From positions 1,426,001-1,490,000 of the forward strand of contig NC_050719.1 of NCBI RefSeq assembly GCF_013402915.1: DNA of 64,000 nt. Direction: 5' to 3'. Position 1 is the stretch's first letter. Every line of letters begins with the position of its first letter. The translations under genes were made by a program, and so were the position numbers. The stretch is from Zygotorulaspora mrakii. Lineage: Eukaryota; Ascomycota; Saccharomycetes; Saccharomycetales; Saccharomycetaceae. The notes under the pieces were generated by a model. It did no database searches, was not told the origin of the DNA, and saw only the letters and a list, made by a program, of their open reading frames with translations. Below are positions 57,781-64,000 of this stretch, in pieces.

Positions 57781-59397
57781 ATGAGCGTACTGACGAACTT
57801 GAACAAAAACAAAAAATGTAAAGTTCAGCAAATAACTGACTTTCCTAACAAAAAAAAGCCAGAAGCGATGGCTGATCCAGCCAAGCCTAGGTACATTCAA
57901 CTAACGAAGCTACCAAATTTGAAAGAAGTCAACCATGTGGCGCAAGAAACGTCCGTTGACAGAATCCTTGCTAAGGCGATAGCATTACAACTGAAACCAC
58001 TGAATGCGGAAATGACAAAATTTGCATTTGACCATCTGCTGATGTTGATAGATGATCAACTTGATGAAATGATAGGACAATTGCACAGGATAAGCAACAT
58101 TCAAAGGAGAGAATCTATGGCAAAATGCGACATACAGCTTTTTTTGCAGGGATTCAATGTGTCACCATCAGACCTCGACGTACAAGGACAACTGTCACAA
58201 TATATTAGTTTGAACTTCAAAAAAGAATATGATTCACTGCATGCGATGAAGGAGAGTTATGCGGGGGCTGCAGAAGACGATGTTGAACAAATAGAAAATG
58301 TTTTGACAACACTTGTGCCACCCAGCAATTCACTAAAATATTCAATACCCCGATGGTTTCCAGCATTACCACCAGATCATACCTATAAATTCACTCCCCA
58401 ATTCAACCATCCAATAACCGACGAAGTGATGATAAGGAAAAAAATAGTGGAAGAAGGAAAGAATTCGGAACTTGCATTATTACACTTATTGGATCGCAGC
58501 GTTGAGTCTACAAGTGATAAACCTATACCAGATTTCGACGAAAAACTAGCCGCTGAGGAGACAAATTCTATATATGGATTTAGCAGGCAAAAAAAGCAGA
58601 GAAATTTCACCAGTTCGAGCTCTACTGGCCTTTTCTGCACTTTACCGCAGACAAACTTTAATGTTGAAGAATACGCTAGAAGTCGTGTCGAGATTGCACG
58701 AAGAAAAGTAGTGGAATTTGAGCAAAAAGCTCTACAATTGGAGACAAACCCATTTTTGAAGGGTTCAAGGTTAATAATATCCTCTAATGATAAAATTACA
58801 AAAAAACAAGTAAATAGAGAAATCAAGACAATGCTGAGAAGGTCGTTTTTTAGTATGCTAAAAAGTATTCCCGATCTACAAATCAAAAAGAAGCACGCTA
58901 GTGAAGACGCTGAGAAGAAGAGGGATGAAAGACTGGCAAAGATGAAAATCTTACATGAACAGAAAAGAAAAGAGACAAATGAGAAAGTTAAAAATGGTGA
59001 GATAAACCTTTTGGACTTGGCTCATCAAGACGAATTCTTCGGATCGTTGGATAGCAGCGATGAGGAGGGCCAATCTGGCTTTAATCTTGAACTTCAATCA
59101 CACTCTCAACCGCAGGAACAATCACGAGAGGTAACTTCCCCGGAACCTGCACAGGATTTGAATTTAACGGATCAGCCCATCAAGGACAATATTTCTGACA
59201 AGGAAAACGCTGGTTTTGAAAATTTCCAGCAAGACCCGACAAATGGTCACGTAAATCTCGACAACAAACAGCAAGGGGATTTGAGTCATATCCAACAACA
59301 TCATGCTAGTAGTGAAGGTGATGATGATGGCACTGGATTTTTATTTAATGACATTGCGAATGTAGATGATCAGGATAGTGCTGGCATAGAAATATGA
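57781..59397 (+). CDS. TAF8: TAF8, TFIID subunit
   Basis: From the first ATG (57781, MSVLTNLNK) the product is 538 residues; a later ATG at 57868 (MADPAKPRYIQLTKLPNL) is an alternative start of 509 residues, close to yeast Taf8 (510 aa). A histone-fold domain (about residues 60-140 of the longer form, RILAKAIALQLKPLNAEMTKFAF, then RRESMAKCDIQLFLQGF) pairs with Taf10 in TFIID. The TAF8 C-terminal domain follows with IPRWFPALPPDHTYKFTP. A Lys/Glu-rich coiled segment and an acidic Gln-rich tail end the protein. S. cerevisiae TAF8 is YML114C, next to DAT1, whereas DSK2 and FCP1 are YMR276W and YMR277W; the interleaving is clear here. Confidence 0.9.
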   Translation: MSVLTNLNKNKKCKVQQITDFPNKKKPEAMADPAKPRYIQLTKLPNLKEVNHVAQETSVDRILAKAIALQLKPLNAEMTKFAFDHLLMLIDDQLDEMIGQLHRISNIQRRESMAKCDIQLFLQGFNVSPSDLDVQGQLSQYISLNFKKEYDSLHAMKESYAGAAEDDVEQIENVLTTLVPPSNSLKYSIPRWFPALPPDHTYKFTPQFNHPITDEVMIRKKIVEEGKNSELALLHLLDRSVESTSDKPIPDFDEKLAAEETNSIYGFSRQKKQRNFTSSSSTGLFCTLPQTNFNVEEYARSRVEIARRKVVEFEQKALQLETNPFLKGSRLIISSNDKITKKQVNREIKTMLRRSFFSMLKSIPDLQIKKKHASEDAEKKRDERLAKMKILHEQKRKETNEKVKNGEINLLDLAHQDEFFGSLDSSDEEGQSGFNLELQSHSQPQEQSREVTSPEPAQDLNLTDQPIKDNISDKENAGFENFQQDPTNGHVNLDNKQQGDLSHIQQHHASSEGDDDGTGFLFNDIANVDDQDSAGIEI

Positions 59398-59781
59398 AAT
59401 CATGTTTCGATTTACTTGACCAACGAAACGTCGTCGGTTCCTACGGAACCTGTAAATACTATATACCATCAAATTTGAGTATTTTCATTGTATCATGTTT
59501 CTACTTTCATTATTTTTATTGCGGCCATTGGAGTTAGACGCGAAAGACACTCTCTGATGAAAAACCGTTTGGTGAAATATTTAGTGTAATCGATATAATC
59601 AGTAAACATTAAAGTTGCTAGGCAACATAGAAAACCATTTTCCTGTTTTGAGAAGACCTTAACCGCTAGTATTGTGTCTGACATCGTGACTGTATAAGCC
59701 TCTTAAGTGGATTTTTTAAGCACATTTTCCACGCATCCTCGTTGAGAAAACTGTAGCGCAGTGCTACAATCATTGACACTA
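59398..59781. other. TAF8-FCP1 intergenic region
   Basis: This 384-bp region between tandem genes holds the FCP1 promoter. No gene, repeat or distinctive motif was recognised. Confidence 0.4.
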
Positions 59782-62070
59782 ATGACGACACCGGTATTCT
59801 CTCCAGATGGTCTACCTTACCCCATTACGATTGACCAGCTGATTGCACCAATCGGTAGTTACGTGGAGAAAGGGAATCGTTTATTTGCGTATAAGTTTTG
59901 GTATATGGTGGAAATAGCCAATTCCCCAGATGACAACGATATTATCGCTGGTACTGAGCAACATGCCAAGAAAAAGGTTCGAGAGTCCATTGAGTTTTTT
60001 GAGGCCCCATTTGAAGGTCGCCTCATGAGTTGGAATGTCGACAAAGATGATGAAGTGGCCTCATCGCGTCAAATTATCTGTGAGATAACGAGGCCTTGTA
60101 ATCATGATATCGTTTATGGTGGATTGTGCACCCTATGCGGCAAAGAAGTTGATGAAAATGATCAATTGAATACAAATCTGGCCATATCACATACGGATAC
60201 AAATTTAAAGGTGAGCAGAAAGGAAGCTGCAGATATTGAAAACAATCTAAAAGCAAGGTTACGAAAGGATGAGAAGTTAATACTAGTTGTAGATCTGGAT
60301 CAAACTGTGATACATTGTGGTGTGGATCCTACCATCGGTGAATGGAAAAATGACCCTTCAAACCCGAACTATGAGACCTTAAAAGATGTCAAGCTGTTTG
60401 CATTAGAAGAGGAACCCATTCTACCCTTATTCTACATGGGACCAAAACCCCCAGTACGGCAATGCCGCTATTATGTTAAAGTTAGACCAGGCCTTAAAGA
60501 GTTTTTTGAAGGCATAGCTCCGTTGTTTGAGATGCATATCTATACTATGGCTACTAGAGCATACGCTTTAGAAATTGCCAAAATTATCGATCCAGATGGA
60601 TCTCTATTTGCAAATCGTATATTATCTAGGGATGAAAACGGTTCCCTCACCCAAAAATCTTTGGAAAGATTATTTCCGACAGATCAGTCAATGGTAGTAA
60701 TCATCGATGACAGGGGAGACGTATGGGATTGGTCTCCTAATCTAATCAAAGTAGTGCCATATAATTTTTTTGTTGGAGTTGGTGATATCAATTCGAACTT
60801 TTTACCCAGACAACAAAATACTATGCTTCAAGTTGGAAGGCGACTGCGTAACAAGGAAAAAGAGTCTGACGAGCTCATCACAGATATCATGGACACAGAA
60901 AAAATACTACAAGAAAAAATAGATGAGGAAGTTAAAAGACAAGAAGAGAAGCTCAGTCATCAAATAAGCTCAAATGAAGAATCAACAGCATCTGAAACAA
61001 AAGAAGATTTTACCAAAAAACTTGAGTATTCTGCGTCATTAGAAGTTCAACAGCAAAATAGACCTCTCGCTACACTACAGAAACATATGCATAACCAGAG
61101 ATTACTTGTGGATGATGATGACGAGCTTTACCATTTAAAGGAAACTTTGATGAGTGTTCACAAAAAATATTACGAATCTTACGAGCGTGGTGACTTCCAA
61201 GATACAAATATCAGAACTCTGATGCCAATAATGAAACGCAAGGTTTTTGAAAATCTTAGCTTTGTATTTTCTGGACTAATACCTCTGGGTACTGATATAA
61301 GAAAAGCGGATATTGTGCTGTGGACGCATATGTTTGGGGCTAACAGCTTCTCAGATGTAGATGAAAATACTACTCATGTGATCACTCGATCTTCTGGAAC
61401 ATATAAAGCTAGGATGGCGAAAGCGCTCAATGATAAGATAAAAATTGTGCATCCAGACTGGGTGTTTGAGTGCATGGTTACCTGGAAGCATGTTAATGAG
61501 AAGCCATATGAGCTCATTATTGAAGAGCCTGCGACGGAACAGGAATTAGAAGACTTCAAGAGAAAACTAGAACAACGGAAACGCATGGCAGAGGAACAGG
61601 AAAGGCATGGATTGGAGTTCAACTCAGTGGATAAGTCTGCAAAAGACGATACTGTCAATTTGTTTGCCGCTGGAACTTCGTGGCTGAACGATGAAGAAGA
61701 TGAGGAATTTCTAGATGATATTGAAGATGACGAAGTTGAGGATGAAGATGAAGATGAGTATGAAGAACAAGATGCTGAAGAAGATGGAAGGGCCCCCGAT
61801 TATCAGAAAGAGAGTGAGTCCACGTCACATGTTGATCACTCAAGGAATCAGCATTCGGAGCCAGCTACCACTAACGATGTAACAATTTCTAAGGCTGTTA
61901 GTGAAGAATCGGACAGGAAAAGGCCTCTGGGTGATATCGACGGAAGTAATTACGATCAGAACTCTCTTAAGAGGTATCACATTAGACGCGATGCCGACGT
62001 AGCCGAAGAGGAAGATGATGAAAGCGGTTCGGATTTAGAGGATGAACTTCTAAACGCATTGGACGACTGA
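59782..62070 (+). CDS. FCP1: FCP1, RNA polymerase II CTD phosphatase
   Basis: The 762-residue protein has the catalytic DxDxT motif VVDLDQTVIHCG (Asp171-Thr175) of the FCP/SCP haloacid-dehalogenase fold, followed by HIYTMATRAYA and VIDDRGDVWDWSPNLIKVVPY. A BRCT domain (about 485-590) includes LSFVFSGLIPLGTD and VHPDWVFECMVTW. The C-terminus is very acidic (DDEVEDEDEDEYEEQD) and contacts TFIIF/TFIIB. It recycles polymerase by removing Ser2 phosphates, opposing CTDK-I, whose Ctk3 subunit is encoded at 52.3 kb. The ATG at 59782 (MTTPVFSPDGLPYPI) matches yeast MTTQIRSPQGLPYPI; the seven preceding codons lack an ATG. It is YMR277W. Confidence 0.97.
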   Translation: MTTPVFSPDGLPYPITIDQLIAPIGSYVEKGNRLFAYKFWYMVEIANSPDDNDIIAGTEQHAKKKVRESIEFFEAPFEGRLMSWNVDKDDEVASSRQIICEITRPCNHDIVYGGLCTLCGKEVDENDQLNTNLAISHTDTNLKVSRKEAADIENNLKARLRKDEKLILVVDLDQTVIHCGVDPTIGEWKNDPSNPNYETLKDVKLFALEEEPILPLFYMGPKPPVRQCRYYVKVRPGLKEFFEGIAPLFEMHIYTMATRAYALEIAKIIDPDGSLFANRILSRDENGSLTQKSLERLFPTDQSMVVIIDDRGDVWDWSPNLIKVVPYNFFVGVGDINSNFLPRQQNTMLQVGRRLRNKEKESDELITDIMDTEKILQEKIDEEVKRQEEKLSHQISSNEESTASETKEDFTKKLEYSASLEVQQQNRPLATLQKHMHNQRLLVDDDDELYHLKETLMSVHKKYYESYERGDFQDTNIRTLMPIMKRKVFENLSFVFSGLIPLGTDIRKADIVLWTHMFGANSFSDVDENTTHVITRSSGTYKARMAKALNDKIKIVHPDWVFECMVTWKHVNEKPYELIIEEPATEQELEDFKRKLEQRKRMAEEQERHGLEFNSVDKSAKDDTVNLFAAGTSWLNDEEDEEFLDDIEDDEVEDEDEDEYEEQDAEEDGRAPDYQKESESTSHVDHSRNQHSEPATTNDVTISKAVSEESDRKRPLGDIDGSNYDQNSLKRYHIRRDADVAEEEDDESGSDLEDELLNALDD

Positions 62071-62266
62071 GACTAATAATTGGCATCACATCTTTAAATT
62101 TTAGCATAATATTGTACATAGCAATATCAACTACCAATGTAGGACCGATTGAGTATTATCATCACTTGCAACGAATAGTTTATAGCTGTAATTTAGAATC
62201 TTAACAGTATAAACCACTACAAATTAGGGTGTTGGAGAAATACGTTTGACTAGATGACATAACAAC

Positions 62267-64000
62267 ATGTCAACTCATGGGGAAATAGATTATGAATCGA
62301 TACCACAGTTCTTGCGCCCATCCTGCGAGCGGTGGTTATCACAAGATAGAAATACGGCGACCCGCTCGGAAATTATGAACCTTATATGCAATAGGGATTG
62401 GAATGAGCTGCACAACCGGTTCGATGCAAGAATTGCGTTTGGCACAGCAGGGTTGCGTGCTCGTATGGAGGCAGGTTTCAGTCGAATGAATACTTTGGTG
62501 GTTATTCAGGCAACTCAGGGTTTGGCTCTGTATGTCAAGCGTCAGTTTCCAGATAATTTAGTGGCTGTAGTGGGTCACGATCATAGGCATCACTCTCATG
62601 AATTTGCAGCTGTTACAGCGGCTACGTTTTTGGAAGCAGGATTCAAAGTTTATTATCTCAATGACAAGAATCACTTTACTCATACCCCTATGGTGCCTTT
62701 TACCGTTGATCAAGTCGAAGCCTCAGTTGGTGTCATGATTACCGCCAGTCATAATCCAAAGATGGATAATGGCTACAAAGTTTATTATGCTAATGGCTGC
62801 CAAATAATCCCTCCCCACGACAAGGGAATTGCAGCCAGCATTGATGAGAATTTGAATTTATGGACCAACGCTTGGAAGTCTGAGGAGGTAATCGACAGTA
62901 ATCTGGCTAGGGGAACCTTCATTTATGCTCAAAAGGAAATGACTAGCAAATATGTTTCAAAAATGTGCAAGTCTCTCGTTATTGAGGGCACTAAATCTTT
63001 ACTGGAAACAGCAAAACCGTGGTTCGTATACACAGCCATGCATGGGGTGGGCGGCTCTATTTTCAGTCGCATAATGGGTGAAATATTAGGTTTGAAGTCA
63101 GGGAGAGACTATTTAGAGGTTGAGCAGCAATGCAAGCCTGATCCTGATTTCCCAACGGTCTCATTTCCAAATCCAGAAGAGAAAGGAGCATTGGATCTAT
63201 CAATTGCATTAGCGGATAGAAACGGTATCTCTTTAGTACTAGCTAATGATCCTGATGCAGACAGATTTTCGGCTGCCGTCAAGAAACCAGAAACTGGCAA
63301 GTGGCAACAACTATCAGGAAACCAAATAGGCTTCTTGTTCGCTTATTACGAGTTCCAATGCTACGAACAAAAATCAACGGAATTTAAAAAGTCCCATCCC
63401 TTAGCAATGTTGAGCTCCACAGTTTCCTCTCAAATGATAAAAAGAATGGCGGAAATTGAGGGATTCTATTTTGAGGATACACTAACCGGCTTTAAGTGGA
63501 TTGGAAACCGTGCAATTTCCTTAGTACAAGAAGGTTATTATATTCCTTTTTCGTTTGAGGAGGCAATTGGCTATATGTTTCCCCAAATGGAATTTGACAA
63601 GGATGGAATTAGTGCTGCCGTTGTATTTCTGCAGGCCTATAAACTATGGTCATCAAACTCGCACAAGAATCCATTGGATCTATTAAAGCAGGGTTACGAG
63701 CGGTATGGTTTCTTCAAGGAATACAATGGATACTTTTATGTCAGTAAACCCGAAATTTTGATAGATCTCTTTGCTAAAGTGAGGCAGTACCGCAATATGT
63801 CTGGCAAATGCTACCCTACTGAAATTGGTTCGGAATTCGATGTCATCTCTTTTAGAGATTTGACTTTAGGTTTCCAATCGGATACAAAGGATCACAAGCC
63901 TACGCTACCAGTCGATCCTTCTTCACAAATGATCACTGTCGCAGCAAAACTACGTAACTCAGACGATAGGGAACAGATTAGGTTCACACTCAGAGGGTCG
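62267..64000 (+). CDS. PGM3: PGM3/PRM15-type phosphoribomutase/phosphoglucomutase-2, 3' end beyond the window
   Basis: The frame opens at the ATG at 62267 (MSTHGEIDYESIPQFL) and stays open to the last base, 578 codons. About 45-50 residues should be missing judged by S. cerevisiae Pgm3/Prm15 (622 aa, YMR278W), since the window ends inside the phosphate-binding motif (IRFTLRGS). Motifs are FGTAGLRARM, the phosphoserine loop TASHNPKMDNGYK (Ser about 161), the metal site DPDADRF (about 328-334) and the sugar-binding FEEAIGYMF. The enzyme interconverts ribose-1- and -5-phosphate and weakly glucose phosphates in the cytosol. It is tandem with FCP1, as YMR277W-YMR278W. Confidence 0.95.
   Translation, partial: MSTHGEIDYESIPQFLRPSCERWLSQDRNTATRSEIMNLICNRDWNELHNRFDARIAFGTAGLRARMEAGFSRMNTLVVIQATQGLALYVKRQFPDNLVAVVGHDHRHHSHEFAAVTAATFLEAGFKVYYLNDKNHFTHTPMVPFTVDQVEASVGVMITASHNPKMDNGYKVYYANGCQIIPPHDKGIAASIDENLNLWTNAWKSEEVIDSNLARGTFIYAQKEMTSKYVSKMCKSLVIEGTKSLLETAKPWFVYTAMHGVGGSIFSRIMGEILGLKSGRDYLEVEQQCKPDPDFPTVSFPNPEEKGALDLSIALADRNGISLVLANDPDADRFSAAVKKPETGKWQQLSGNQIGFLFAYYEFQCYEQKSTEFKKSHPLAMLSSTVSSQMIKRMAEIEGFYFEDTLTGFKWIGNRAISLVQEGYYIPFSFEEAIGYMFPQMEFDKDGISAAVVFLQAYKLWSSNSHKNPLDLLKQGYERYGFFKEYNGYFYVSKPEILIDLFAKVRQYRNMSGKCYPTEIGSEFDVISFRDLTLGFQSDTKDHKPTLPVDPSSQMITVAAKLRNSDDREQIRFTLRGS

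Noticed and set aside
58383..58886. 167-codon minus-strand ORF
   Set aside because: Antisense to TAF8, hydrophobic by mirror composition of a charged region.

Overview
This window is nuclear DNA of a budding yeast (Saccharomycetaceae) that most likely did not go through the whole-genome duplication (WGD). Genes are compact and almost intronless, and nearly every one is recognisable against Saccharomyces cerevisiae. Gene order zips together two S. cerevisiae regions. From 0 to 47 kb the order alternates between chromosome XIV right-arm genes (YNR029C to YNR043W) and chromosome III right-arm genes (YCR071C to YCR083W). From 48 to 64 kb it alternates between YML110C-YML114C and YMR276W-YMR278W. 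Pairs that are duplicated in S. cerevisiae (SSK2/SSK22, SOL1/SOL2, BUL1/BUL2, EGO2/EGO4) are single here, as expected of an unduplicated relative (Kluyveromyces, Lachancea, Eremothecium, Zygosaccharomyces or Torulaspora group; I cannot name the species). CTG codons fall at conserved leucines (for example in ABZ1), so the code is standard.

Layout. 0-9.5 kb: ZNG1 (5' end only), ALG12, IMG2, RSA4 and the MAPKKK SSK2. 9.9-16 kb: PPG1, HUB1, ABZ1, a SOL gene and ERS1. 16-21 kb: a 1.1 kb gene-free stretch, a canonical pyruvate dehydrogenase kinase and an LMBR1-family membrane protein; the last two interrupt the ERS1-EGO2 neighbourhood of S. cerevisiae. 21-40 kb: EGO2, FUB1, PAT1, ARC35, MRPS12, PTC6, RSM19, DBP6, SRB8, ZRG17, AHC2, TRX3. 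40-44 kb: an APC-family permease with a 1.8 kb gene-free upstream region. 44-49 kb: YNR040W, COQ2, MVD1 (with an intron), an unrecognised small ORF and COQ5. 49-64 kb: BUL, CTK3, DAT1, DSK2, TAF8, FCP1 and a PGM3-type phosphomutase cut by the window end. Two gene-free stretches of about 1.4 kb flank DAT1.

Function. Many genes serve mitochondria: three ribosomal proteins, PTC6 and a PDH kinase (both expected to act on pyruvate dehydrogenase), TRX3, YNR040W, COQ2 and COQ5. COQ2, MVD1 and COQ5 lie almost side by side and all belong to the mevalonate-to-coenzyme Q route. The clearest regulatory signals are an exact zinc-responsive element in front of ZRG17, PAC and RRPE elements in front of RSA4, an Abf1 consensus between MRPS12 and PTC6, and long oligo(dA).oligo(dT) runs in front of DAT1, whose product is expected to bind such runs.

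I found no tRNA or rRNA, transposon or LTR, CRISPR array, centromere or telomere. I found no convincing new multi-gene system. The most interesting items are the locus-specific extra genes, the CoQ gene grouping, the MVD1 intron and the conserved cis-elements.
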